A stretch of DNA of 8,052 bases from Syntrophomonadaceae bacterium (GCA_003566935.1 PXBM01000106.1:1-8052); one strand, 5' to 3'. Counted from the first letter of the stretch, positions 1 to 6,582 are shown. The notes: generated from the sequence alone by a model not told the origin. Numbers and translations: made by a program.

Positions 1-157
1 GGTATTCAGGTCGGGTTAAAACTGCCCGGATCTGATTCCTGGTAGTCTGTGGACGATCAGACATAATAGCAATCTTTTCGCCAACCAGGGCATTTAAAAG
101 AGTCGATTTCCCAACATTGGGTCTGCCAATTAAGGCAGTAAAGCCTGAACGATGCAT
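1..157 (-). CDS. era: GTPase Era, N-terminal part (runs off window edge)
   Basis: Only the first 52 codons are present; the gene continues beyond base 1. Era is an essential GTPase that binds the 3' end of 16S rRNA through a C-terminal KH domain and helps assemble the 30S subunit. The visible part is the start of the G domain: the P-loop GRPNVGKST lies at about residues 11-19, followed by the Era-typical switch I stretch SDRPQTTRNQI at about residues 33-43. The start is ATG at 155-157, preceded by an AGAAGG ribosome binding site that lies inside the last codons of the upstream gene. The gap to that gene's stop is only 4 bases, which implies cotranscription and probably translational coupling. 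The cdd-era order is the standard Bacillota arrangement. The KH domain cannot be checked here. Confidence 0.95.
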   Translation of the reverse strand, partial: MHRSGFTALIGRPNVGKSTLLNALVGEKIAIMSDRPQTTRNQIRAVLTRPEY

Positions 158-161
158 CGCT

Positions 162-995
162 TTAACCTTCTTTTTTTGGCATAACTGTTTTAATATCAAT
201 AACAGGTGTTCCATTAACCAAATCAAGACCGCGAACGGTCAGAACATTTTTATTTACCTCAAGCAGATCAACCCTGGACAGGGCCAGGGCATTGGGTCTG
301 AATGGCGCACGGCAGGCAAATACCCCGTAAACTTCATCATTCCGACCGCTGCGTTTATCCTTTAGGTTATAGCCCCTGGCATTGTGAAGATAAGAGATAA
401 TGTTAATCTTATCTTCTTCATCAAGACGATATAACCCATCTTGAAGATCAGGATTTACAACAACCTGTGATGTCAGTTCCTTATAGTTATCAGGAATGCT
501 GCGGCTAGGAGGAAAATCATTAAAAATATAGCCAACCGGGTAAACTGTTACAGCTATACGCCACTCTTCATCACTGGCAACCATATCTTTTTTGAGCGGG
601 TTATTATCCCATGATGAAACTCCAAAGGGCTGTGGTAAAAGGTCGCCAAGAGAAAAAGTGGAAATATCACCCTGCAAGTTTCCGGTTATTACTTCCAGGT
701 TCCCTGCCAGCTCCCAAAGTGCCTGACGGCATGAACCGCAGGGGGTTACCGGTGCAGGGTTATCTGCAACTAGAGCAATTTTATCAAAATTTCTGTAACC
801 GGCATGAACAGCAGAGTAAAGGGCATTTCTTTCTGCGCAAATAGTAACGCTTGAAGATGCATTTTCTAAATTAGAACCGGTAAATAAAGCCCCGTCTGTA
901 GTTAGAATAGCTGCGCCTACAGAAAAGCCCGAATATGGAGCATAAGCCCTGTATCGTGCAGAACGTGCTGCAGCCAGAACTGTTTCTGCTTTCAT
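162..995 (-). CDS. cdd: Cytidine deaminase fused to a TrmO/TsaA-like tRNA methyltransferase domain
   Basis: This 277-residue protein has two parts. Residues 1-125 form a complete homotetrameric-type cytidine deaminase, which deaminates cytidine/deoxycytidine to uridine/deoxyuridine in pyrimidine salvage: FSVGAAI at 24-30, CAERNAL at 53-59 (zinc ligand Cys53, catalytic Glu55), PCGSCRQ at 85-91 (zinc ligands Cys86 and Cys89) and the usual family ending LLPQPFG at 119-125. After a roughly 20-residue linker, residues 147-275 match the TsaA/TrmO (UPF0066) family, whose studied members N6-methylate t6A37 in tRNA using SAM: YPVGYI at 152-157, then GVFACRAPFRPN at 224-235 and GLDLVNGTPVIDIK at 256-269. 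Ordinary Cdd proteins are about 130 residues, so the C-terminal half is an addition. The frame is open throughout and both domains keep family motifs, which argues against an accidental join. The ATG start follows a strong GGGGAGG site at 7-base spacing. Deaminase assignment is firm; activity of the second domain is inferred. Confidence 0.9.
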   Translation of the reverse strand: MKAETVLAAARSARYRAYAPYSGFSVGAAILTTDGALFTGSNLENASSSVTICAERNALYSAVHAGYRNFDKIALVADNPAPVTPCGSCRQALWELAGNLEVITGNLQGDISTFSLGDLLPQPFGVSSWDNNPLKKDMVASDEEWRIAVTVYPVGYIFNDFPPSRSIPDNYKELTSQVVVNPDLQDGLYRLDEEDKINIISYLHNARGYNLKDKRSGRNDEVYGVFACRAPFRPNALALSRVDLLEVNKNVLTVRGLDLVNGTPVIDIKTVMPKKEG

Positions 996-1012
996 TGAAA
1001 AACCTCCCCTGC

Positions 1013-2074
1013 TTATTCTTCTTCTGTATATGCCGGAAGTTTTATAAAACCGGATGTATTAATTTCAAATTCCAGGCCCCTTGTTCGCTCAAGATCTCCC
1101 ATGATCAGGTTAAGGCCGCTTATCAAGAGATCAGGATTACCGACAGCCTCAATAACGACCGGGTTGGTCGGCACCTGCCTGTAATTTACCATGATCAGCG
1201 GGCCGCTGCAGCGTATGGCACTGGTTGCTGTTAAACGCTGATTACCAACACTGACCCCCTCGGCGCCTGCACTGAAAAGTTCGTTAACCAGATCCCGCAC
1301 ATCAGCATCATGAACCAGGGAATCACTGCCGATTGTTTCTGCGGCATCATAAACCAGAAGGCTTATACCCGGCCCAACCATCTCGGCAAGGCCGGATTTA
1401 ACCATGTTGTCGTGTAAAGCAGCTCTAACTGATTCCAGGTCTTCACTCAGACTGCGCAGTTGATCCCGATCCGTTTGTGTTGTAACCAGTGAACCGGCAC
1501 CATTTTCAACTTTTATATCAATGATCTGCACACCGCTGAATCTTCCGGGTGAAAAAATCTGCTGGATATGCTTTACCGTGACATGATCCAAGAACTGCTC
1601 AGGCATGATGGTAACCTGATCGTCCACAATGCGGATTAAAAGGTTTGTCTCATCAAGCGTTTCTCTTACCCTGGCATCGTTATTTACAGTAATAAGAACT
1701 CTTTCTTTAAGTCTTGCTTCTGCCTCAGCATGAATAATATCCTGGGCTGCATAACCTTCACTAACTATGACCCGGATTAGCTCACTGGTATTAGATGCCA
1801 TTTCCAGTGCATGATTGTAGTCAGCCAGGGCTTCACGGACAGCAAAAATATCATAAACATCAAGCTCACCTGCAAGACGATAGTTATATTCAGAAAGTGC
1901 GCCTGCTAATTCGCGTTTATACATTAAAGATGTTTCATCATCTTCTGCGGGAGTAAAGAATAATAAATAGCCAAAGACGAGTAATAATGTGTTAATAAAG
2001 AGTAAAAAAAGAATAATAAAAAGCAATTTATCCTTTAAGAGAGAATGGCGGCCGGACTGCCGGGGTTTTATCAC
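1013..2074 (-). CDS. DUF881-family membrane-anchored protein with long extra N-terminal region
   Basis: Starting from GTG at 2074 this encodes 353 residues. A basic N-terminal tail is followed by one membrane segment at about 16-41, so most of the protein should be outside the membrane. A short helical, coiled-coil-like stretch at about 201-228 leads into a DUF881 (YlxW/YlxX type) domain at about 227-349, recognised by VGPGI, AGAEGVSVGNQRL at 269-281, IRC at 287-289 and the terminal LPAY at 346-349. DUF881 proteins are usually found near ftsZ/divIB-type cell-division genes; their biochemical role is not established. Most are roughly 230-280 residues; here about 155 residues (43-200), rich in predicted helix with an alpha/beta stretch at 127-190, lie between the membrane segment and the coil, and I do not recognise them. 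It sits 33-39 bases after dgkA and 17 bases before cdd, a slot normally empty in this operon. An ATG at 2080 is possible but lies too close to its GGAGG. Confidence 0.8.
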   Translation of the reverse strand: MIKPRQSGRHSLLKDKLLFIILFLLFINTLLLVFGYLLFFTPAEDDETSLMYKRELAGALSEYNYRLAGELDVYDIFAVREALADYNHALEMASNTSELIRVIVSEGYAAQDIIHAEAEARLKERVLITVNNDARVRETLDETNLLIRIVDDQVTIMPEQFLDHVTVKHIQQIFSPGRFSGVQIIDIKVENGAGSLVTTQTDRDQLRSLSEDLESVRAALHDNMVKSGLAEMVGPGISLLVYDAAETIGSDSLVHDADVRDLVNELFSAGAEGVSVGNQRLTATSAIRCSGPLIMVNYRQVPTNPVVIEAVGNPDLLISGLNLIMGDLERTRGLEFEINTSGFIKLPAYTEEE

Positions 2075-2080
2075 TTTCAT

Positions 2081-2086
2081 CCCTCC
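2081..2086 (-). promoter_or_regulatory. Ribosome binding site that decides the DUF881 gene start
   Basis: GGAGGG on the minus strand is separated from the GTG at 2072-2074 by about 7 bases, which is ideal. The ATG at 2078-2080 directly abuts it, too close for normal initiation. I therefore choose the GTG, which shortens the protein by two residues. Confidence 0.6.
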
Positions 2087-2113
2087 AACATAACACTGCC
2101 TGTATTATTGGCT

Positions 2114-2485
2114 TTAAAGCAGTGTATGTCTCATAACGTTCCACAAAGGCGGACCAAGCACAGCCAAACCTACTATTACGGCAAATAGGGCCGTCATTAA
2201 AACTGCACCGGCAGCAACATCTTTGGCAACCTGGGCCAGGTGATTGCGCTCCTTTGTATATAGATCAATTGTTTTTTCAACTGCCGTATTAAAAGCTTCG
2301 GCAACAAGAACTACCATAATCGCCGTTAATAGTAGCAGCATACCTGATAATGTCACTCTTAAAAGGACCCCTGTAATCAAAACTATCAGTCCAATAAAAG
2401 CATGTATTGGCATGTTTCTCTGAGTCTTAAAACAGTAAACCAGGCCATGACAGGCGTTGTTTAAACTTAATAAAACTTTTTTCAT
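2114..2485 (-). CDS. dgkA: Undecaprenol/diacylglycerol kinase, DgkA family
   Basis: This 123-residue integral membrane kinase has the normal size and layout for the family: an N-terminal amphipathic stretch containing FKTQRNMPIH at 19-28 and three membrane segments at about 30-47, 50-68 and 92-111. The family signature AEAFNTAVEKTIDL lies at 62-75 and is followed by AKDVAAGAVL at 87-96, so the conserved Glu63, Asn66, Glu70, Asp74, Lys88 and Asp89 are present. In Gram-positive bacteria this family mainly phosphorylates undecaprenol, recycling the lipid carrier for cell-wall synthesis, whereas the E. coli homologue acts on diacylglycerol; the substrate here is inferred from that. Its ATG immediately follows the TAA of ybeY (TAAATG), and its AAAGGTGAGC ribosome binding site lies inside the end of ybeY, indicating coupled translation. 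There is no PAP2 phosphatase fusion. Confidence 0.95.
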   Translation of the reverse strand: MKKVLLSLNNACHGLVYCFKTQRNMPIHAFIGLIVLITGVLLRVTLSGMLLLLTAIMVVLVAEAFNTAVEKTIDLYTKERNHLAQVAKDVAAGAVLMTALFAVIVGLAVLGPPLWNVMRHTLL

Positions 2486-2956
2486 TTACTGCTCACCTTT
2501 TATCCTGCTATTCAAAGAGGAGAGTGTTTCCTGTTCTTTCTGGCGCATCACTTTCGCACCACTTTCGCTGTCATGATCATATCCGGCCAGGTGCAGCAAA
2601 CCGTGTATGGCAAGCAGGGCAATTTCCATTTCCGCCTTTGTACCCGCTTCTTCGGCCTGGGTTAAAGCCCTGTCCAGGGAAATATAAATATCACCAACTG
2701 CAAAATCTTCGCCCTGTTGCATCTCTTCCATGCCGGACTCAAGATATGGAAATGAAAGAACATCAGTGGGTCCCTCTTTTCCCCTGTACTGCCGGTTAAG
2801 CCTTTCAAGCTCATCATCCCCGGTAATAATCAGATTTACTTCACCTAAATCCAGGGAATTTTCCGTCAGCAGTTGATCTAGAACATCTGTCAGATGTCTA
2901 AAAAAAAAGTCAGACGGTAAAAATTCTTTTCTCAGGCAAACCAGGTTAACACTCAC
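2486..2956 (-). CDS. ybeY: Endoribonuclease YbeY
   Basis: This encodes 156 residues of the UPF0054 family. YbeY is a metal-dependent single-strand RNase involved in 16S rRNA 3'-end maturation and ribosome quality control. The zinc site HGLLHLAGYDH at 118-128 supplies His118, His122 and His128. The other family motifs are also present: LNRQYRGKEGPTDVLSFP at 53-70 and GDIYIS at 88-93. The length is normal. The start is GTG at 2954-2956, which shares four bases (GTGA) with the TGA stop of pgpH, the signature of translational coupling by termination-reinitiation. Its own stop abuts the dgkA start. The pgpH-ybeY-dgkA order and the nearby era match the conserved Bacillota operon, in which YbeY and Era both act on the 30S subunit. 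Nothing in the sequence looks degraded. Confidence 0.96.
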   Translation of the reverse strand: MSVNLVCLRKEFLPSDFFFRHLTDVLDQLLTENSLDLGEVNLIITGDDELERLNRQYRGKEGPTDVLSFPYLESGMEEMQQGEDFAVGDIYISLDRALTQAEEAGTKAEMEIALLAIHGLLHLAGYDHDSESGAKVMRQKEQETLSSLNSRIKGEQ

Positions 2957-5067
2957 TTGACAGCCGCATTCCTTTCAAGCTCCGCTTTTAAAGCTTTTTC
3001 CGGGTATTCGATTCTTGAATGATAGATACCGGACATAATATAAACAAATGCTTCAGCAATTTGGTCAAGTTCTTTCAAAGTTAAGTCAGCCTGATCCAGC
3101 TGACCATCCTCAAGCTTTTCCCTGATCATTCTTTTAATCATTGTCTCTACCCTGTTGCTGGTCGGTTTTGAAAGTGAGCGCACACCGGCTTCAACTGCGT
3201 CAGAAAGCATAATAATTGCAGCCTCTTTACTGTGTGGCTTTGGTCCTTCATAACGGAATTTATCAGCTGAAACCTTCTCCCTTTCACTGTTTTCCAGGGC
3301 TTGCTGGTAGAAGAAGGAAATCATGCTGGTGCCATGATGCTGCTGGGCAATATCCAGGATATCTTCAGGCAATTTATGTTTACGGCCCATCTCCATTCCA
3401 TCCTTTGGATGCGCTCCTATAATCAGGGCACTTAAATTTGGAGATAGCTTGGTGTGCGGGTTTTCACCTGAAAGCTGGTTTTCAGAGAAAAAGTATGGCC
3501 TTTTCAACTTGCCAATATCATGGTAATAAGAGCCGACCCTGGCCAATAAAGTATCAGCTTTAACGGCTTCTGCAGCAGCTTCAGCCAGGTTGGAAACCAT
3601 CATGCTGTGGTAATAGGTGCCCGGAGCCTTCATTAGCATTTGACGCAGCAGAGGGTGGTTGGGGTTTGATAGTTCCAATAAAGTAATTGAAGTGGTTACC
3701 CCGAATAAGCTTTCCAGGTATGGCAGCATTCCTATCGCCACAACTGCTGAAAGCAGGCCATTACCAACTCCTGCAGCCATGCTGTAACCTAAATTAACCA
3801 GTGAATCCTGTTCAAAACTTACATTACCAAAAAACAGGTGTGTCGAAATTATTACTGCCACATTTGTTACAACCACGTAAAAGCCGGCCCGGGCCAGGTC
3901 ACTGCGTTGACTTAAGCGGGTGACAGCATAAATCGATACCAGTCCTCCTGCTAAAGCAACAAGGATAAAAGTAAAGTCACCGCCGGTAATCAGTCCGACC
4001 ATAAGTGCCAGGACCAGGTTAATAATCACGGCAAGTTTATATCCAAACATAACGGTAATTAAAATAACACCAATAGCTACAGGGATCAGGTAACCGGAAA
4101 AATAGGTCGCAGCAACAGCGAAAATCATGGTGATAATAAATATGAGCCCCATTAAAGTTAAAAGATTAGGTTTTTTATATACCTCATTGACGAAAATATT
4201 TATATATATTCCAACCAGGACAAATATGATCAGCAGCAGCGTAAACAAACCGATATAACCAAGATAGTCTGCCTGCTGGCCCCGGATCAAGCCTAAATTT
4301 TCCAGCTGGGCCATCTGCCTATCCGTTACCGGTTCTCCCTCACTGACCAAAAGTGTATTACGCAGTATTATAACCGGCTCCACCTCAGCCCTGGCCTGCT
4401 CTCTTTGCTCTTCAGTCGCCTGGGCATTGTAAAGCATATTCTTAGAAACATATGGCTCTATGACTATTTCAGCAACCCTTTTCAGGTTAGCACTGAAAGG
4501 ATACAGAGCAATTTCCTGGGAAATTTGCCTCATCGCTCTATCTACTTCATTTTCTTTGATACCATCTTCGAACACATTTTGAACAGTATTGTTTAACCGA
4601 CCCTGCAGATCTCTTAAGGTTGCCCTTTCTGCAGCTACCAGGGCTTCTGCCGTGGAATAGGGAAGATCCCCGGGAATTTCCCGCAACACCATTTCCACTT
4701 TCTGATCCGACCCTAATTCAGGGTTATCTTTAATTTCTACAACCCGGTCAAAGAATACTCCTATTTCCCTTAAAGCCCTCTCTAAAACTGCAGGGTTGTA
4801 ATCATAAACATCAGGCACGGCATCAGCAGCCTGCTCCCTGAGCTGTTCAGTGCTGTATTCATCAATAAAATCGCGCGGCGCGTAAATTGTCCTGTGGCTG
4901 GGCCTCCCAACCGTAAGGTCATAGCGGGCGGGCATACTAACTATGATCAGTAACCCATAAATTACCAGGAAGAGGGTTGCTGTTATTAGCAGCTTCTGTA
5001 AACGAATGTTATCTTTAAAAGCTATAGACCGGTTAAAAAGGTCACTGAAAGTTTTATTTTTTTTCAT
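2953..5067 (-). CDS. pgpH: 7TM-HD cyclic-di-AMP phosphodiesterase (PgpH/YqfF)
   Basis: From ATG at 5067 this is a 704-residue membrane protein of the 7TM-HD family. Studied members such as Listeria PgpH hydrolyse the second messenger c-di-AMP to pApA and so tune potassium and osmolyte balance. The order is: cytosolic basic N-terminus, membrane segment at about 26-45, extracellular 7TMR-HDED region at 46-265, a bundle of membrane segments at about 270-458, and a cytosolic HD domain at about 478-690. The HD metal ligands are all visible: His487 (TYYHS), His516-Asp517 (YYHDIGK), His553 (GAHPKDG), His577-His578 (QQHHGT) and Asp623 (LSDAVEAG), so the enzyme should be active. The frame stays open up to a TTG at 5094, but that start lacks a well-placed ribosome site and would overlap phoH by 41 bases; the ATG has AAAGGG six bases upstream and overlaps phoH by 14. 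It overlaps ybeY by four bases. Confidence 0.95.
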   Translation of the reverse strand: MKKNKTFSDLFNRSIAFKDNIRLQKLLITATLFLVIYGLLIIVSMPARYDLTVGRPSHRTIYAPRDFIDEYSTEQLREQAADAVPDVYDYNPAVLERALREIGVFFDRVVEIKDNPELGSDQKVEMVLREIPGDLPYSTAEALVAAERATLRDLQGRLNNTVQNVFEDGIKENEVDRAMRQISQEIALYPFSANLKRVAEIVIEPYVSKNMLYNAQATEEQREQARAEVEPVIILRNTLLVSEGEPVTDRQMAQLENLGLIRGQQADYLGYIGLFTLLLIIFVLVGIYINIFVNEVYKKPNLLTLMGLIFIITMIFAVAATYFSGYLIPVAIGVILITVMFGYKLAVIINLVLALMVGLITGGDFTFILVALAGGLVSIYAVTRLSQRSDLARAGFYVVVTNVAVIISTHLFFGNVSFEQDSLVNLGYSMAAGVGNGLLSAVVAIGMLPYLESLFGVTTSITLLELSNPNHPLLRQMLMKAPGTYYHSMMVSNLAEAAAEAVKADTLLARVGSYYHDIGKLKRPYFFSENQLSGENPHTKLSPNLSALIIGAHPKDGMEMGRKHKLPEDILDIAQQHHGTSMISFFYQQALENSEREKVSADKFRYEGPKPHSKEAAIIMLSDAVEAGVRSLSKPTSNRVETMIKRMIREKLEDGQLDQADLTLKELDQIAEAFVYIMSGIYHSRIEYPEKALKAELERNAAVK

Positions 5068-6046
5068 CTTGTTCCCTTTCCCTGCCAGCTTCAAACTTCT
5101 CGTAAGCCTTTATAATACTCTGAACAAGCGGGTGCCTGACAACATCTTTTTCAGTCATATAAATTAGTTCAATACCTTCTATGTTTTTTAAAATTTTTGG
5201 TGCCAGCTGAAGGCCGGAATAACGGCCCTTTGGCAGATCTATCTGGGTTATATCCCCAGTAATTACTGCCTTAGAACCAAACCCGAGACGGGTCAGAAAC
5301 ATCTTCATCTGCTCCGATGTGGCATTTTGCCCTTCGTCAAGAATCACAAAAGAATCATCAAGGGTACGCCCCCGCATATAAGCGAGGGGTGCAATCTCTA
5401 TTATACCTTTTTCACGGTATTTCTGAAACATATCTATACCCAACAAATCGTAAAGACCATCATAAATTGGCCTGAGGTAGGGATCAACTTTATCCTGGAA
5501 ATCACCGGGTAAAAAACCAAGGTGTTCTCCTGCCTCAACAGCCGGGCGGGTTAAGATTAAACGCTGAACCTGTTTGTTCTTTAAAGCATCAACCGCCATT
5601 GCCAGGGCCAGGTAAGTTTTACCTGTACCTGCCGGCCCGATTGACAGTACTATATCATTGCGCCTGATTGATTCAAGGTAATGCTTCTGACCTACTGTTT
5701 TCGGCCTTATCTGTTTACCCCGGTGGGTGACTAAAACCAGGTCGCTAAAAAGAGACCGAATCTGGTTGACTTCCCCCTGTTCGGCCAGCCTGAGCGCATA
5801 CTCAAATTCACGCCCTGACAGCAGGTGACCTTTCCTGATATGCTCCAGCAGTTCCTGTAACATAACATAAACAGTTTCAACATGTTCCGGACTGCCTTCG
5901 ATAACCAGCTCATGGCCCCTGGGAACCAGGTGAACATCAAAACGTTCTTCTATCAGGCTAAAATGTACATCATGATTACCGAGCAGCTGCACTGACTCAT
6001 CAACGCTGTTTAGTAAAATAGTCCTGCTTGTATTAGTATCTGTCAA
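5054..6046 (-). CDS. phoH: PhoH-like ATPase
   Basis: This encodes 330 residues, the normal length for a Bacillota PhoH. An N-terminal region of about 115 residues, KH-like in this group, precedes a P-loop ATPase domain. Walker A is GPAGTGKT at 137-144 and Walker B is VILDEGQ at 234-240; LTRPAVEAGEHLGFLPG at 165-181 and TGDITQIDLP at 263-272 are highly characteristic of the family. PhoH proteins resemble the helicase-1 ATPase core and are linked to RNA metabolism, consistent with ybeY and era downstream; the exact substrate is unknown. The start is a TTG at 6046, immediately preceded by an in-frame TGA, so no upstream extension is possible; the AAAGGAG site at 6058-6064 is about 11 bases away, somewhat long. 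The gene is first in a unit with its own promoter and overlaps pgpH at its 3' end. Confidence 0.95.
   Translation of the reverse strand: MTDTNTSRTILLNSVDESVQLLGNHDVHFSLIEERFDVHLVPRGHELVIEGSPEHVETVYVMLQELLEHIRKGHLLSGREFEYALRLAEQGEVNQIRSLFSDLVLVTHRGKQIRPKTVGQKHYLESIRRNDIVLSIGPAGTGKTYLALAMAVDALKNKQVQRLILTRPAVEAGEHLGFLPGDFQDKVDPYLRPIYDGLYDLLGIDMFQKYREKGIIEIAPLAYMRGRTLDDSFVILDEGQNATSEQMKMFLTRLGFGSKAVITGDITQIDLPKGRYSGLQLAPKILKNIEGIELIYMTEKDVVRHPLVQSIIKAYEKFEAGREREQDEKK
5074..5079 (-). promoter_or_regulatory. Ribosome binding site that decides the pgpH start
   Basis: AAAGGG on the minus strand, six bases before the ATG at 5065-5067, lies inside the 3' end of phoH. It favours the ATG over the in-frame TTG at 5092-5094, whose only purine-rich neighbour is one or two bases away. 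Confidence 0.6.
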
Positions 6047-6057
6047 TCAATAAAACG

Positions 6058-6064
6058 CTCCTTT
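6058..6064 (-). promoter_or_regulatory. phoH ribosome binding site with wide spacing to a TTG start
   Basis: AAAGGAG on the minus strand is about 11 bases from the TTG at 6044-6046. A nearer TTG at 6048-6050 would have 7-base spacing but is out of frame and hits TAA after five codons. The combination of a TTG start and wide spacing suggests modest translation of phoH. Confidence 0.5.
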
Positions 6065-6089
6065 CATTGGGAAATAACCTGCGACAAAA

Positions 6090-6118
6090 ATTATAAGCTT
6101 CATTTGTTTTTTTATCAA
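6090..6118 (-). promoter_or_regulatory. Near-consensus sigma-A promoter for the phoH operon
   Basis: On the minus strand the -35 element TTGATA (6113-6118; five of six bases match TTGACA) is separated by exactly 17 bases from a perfect -10 element TATAAT (6090-6095). Transcription should begin near 6082-6085, giving a leader of roughly 36-39 bases before phoH that includes its ribosome binding site. It lies in the 87-base gap between the 142-residue orphan gene and phoH, the only sizeable break downstream of floA. No terminator hairpin is visible in the gap, so readthrough from floA is also possible. Confidence 0.8.
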
Positions 6119-6133
6119 GAAATAACTAGCAAA

Positions 6134-6562
6134 CTAAGGCTTGCGGCGTCGGGTGCGCGGAGGGTCAATAATTTCATGGAAGATAAATGCTGTTAAAAGC
6201 GGATCTTTTTGGGTTAAAAACTGCTCTAGATTGCCGGACAGCCTTGTCGAAGAAGCCTTCTTTTTGATCGTTTTTCGTTTAGTTTCTTCAACAACTGGCC
6301 TAACTGCTTCTTCTTTCGGGTAAATTTTTACCCTGTCTTTTTCATGATCTGCATTTTCCTGCATATCAAAAAAGGCATCATATGATTTTTCATCTTCATC
6401 TCGGCCAGCATTTATCTGCCTGGGAAGATCTGATATTAGCTCTTCTTTTTCAACCGAAACCCTGCCTTTTTGATTGGAACGATCACCCTTTAAGGACCTG
6501 GCTAAAAAATTAAAGAGATTAAAAATAATGATTATTATAATTAATGTTAGAATGCCTTCCAA
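6134..6562 (-). CDS. Small membrane-anchored protein of unknown function
   Basis: I do not recognise this 142-residue protein. It opens with a very hydrophobic segment rich in isoleucine at about 3-21, followed by basic residues (Arg22, Lys25, Arg28), so it is probably a single-pass anchor with the rest in the cytosol. Residues 27-105 are highly charged, low in hydrophobics and probably disordered, with a Lys/Arg-rich patch at 95-102. A short C-terminal block at 114-135 (FLTQKDPLLTAFIFHEIIDPPR) looks folded or interaction-like, and the protein ends in a basic tail. It begins with TTG at 6560-6562, supported by GGAGGT at 8-base spacing, and lies 20 bases after floA, so it is likely cotranscribed with it and may act at the FloA membrane domain. 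It occupies the place where yqfC and yqfD usually lie but resembles neither. The gene is well supported; function is unknown. Confidence 0.75.
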   Translation of the reverse strand: MEGILTLIIIIIIFNLFNFLARSLKGDRSNQKGRVSVEKEELISDLPRQINAGRDEDEKSYDAFFDMQENADHEKDRVKIYPKEEAVRPVVEETKRKTIKKKASSTRLSGNLEQFLTQKDPLLTAFIFHEIIDPPRTRRRKP

Positions 6563-6570
6563 GGGTAGGC

Positions 6571-6576
6571 ACCTCC
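6571..6576 (-). promoter_or_regulatory. Ribosome binding site supporting a TTG start
   Basis: GGAGGT on the minus strand lies eight bases before the TTG at 6560-6562. No ATG is available near the start of this reading frame, and the hydrophobic anchor begins right after the TTG, so the TTG is the best start. Confidence 0.6.
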
Positions 6577-6582
6577 AGCTTT

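Noticed and set aside
1039..1050. Perfect 12-base palindrome GTTTTATAAAAC
   Set aside because: It lies within the coding 3' end of the DUF881 gene, has AT-only pairing in its centre, no T-tract and only mismatched flanks, so it is unlikely to be a terminator or operator.
5068..5094. TTG-initiated nine-residue extension of pgpH
   Set aside because: It lacks a properly spaced ribosome binding site and increases overlap with phoH; the ATG at 5067 has a good site.
5731..5940. A 69-codon minus-strand frame inside phoH
   Set aside because: It overlaps the conserved PhoH N-terminal region in another frame and has no motif or independent ribosome site.
6046..6067. Mini reading frame of six codons (ATG...TGA) ending directly before the phoH TTG
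   Set aside because: The ATG overlaps the phoH ribosome binding site and has no site of its own, so it is probably not translated.
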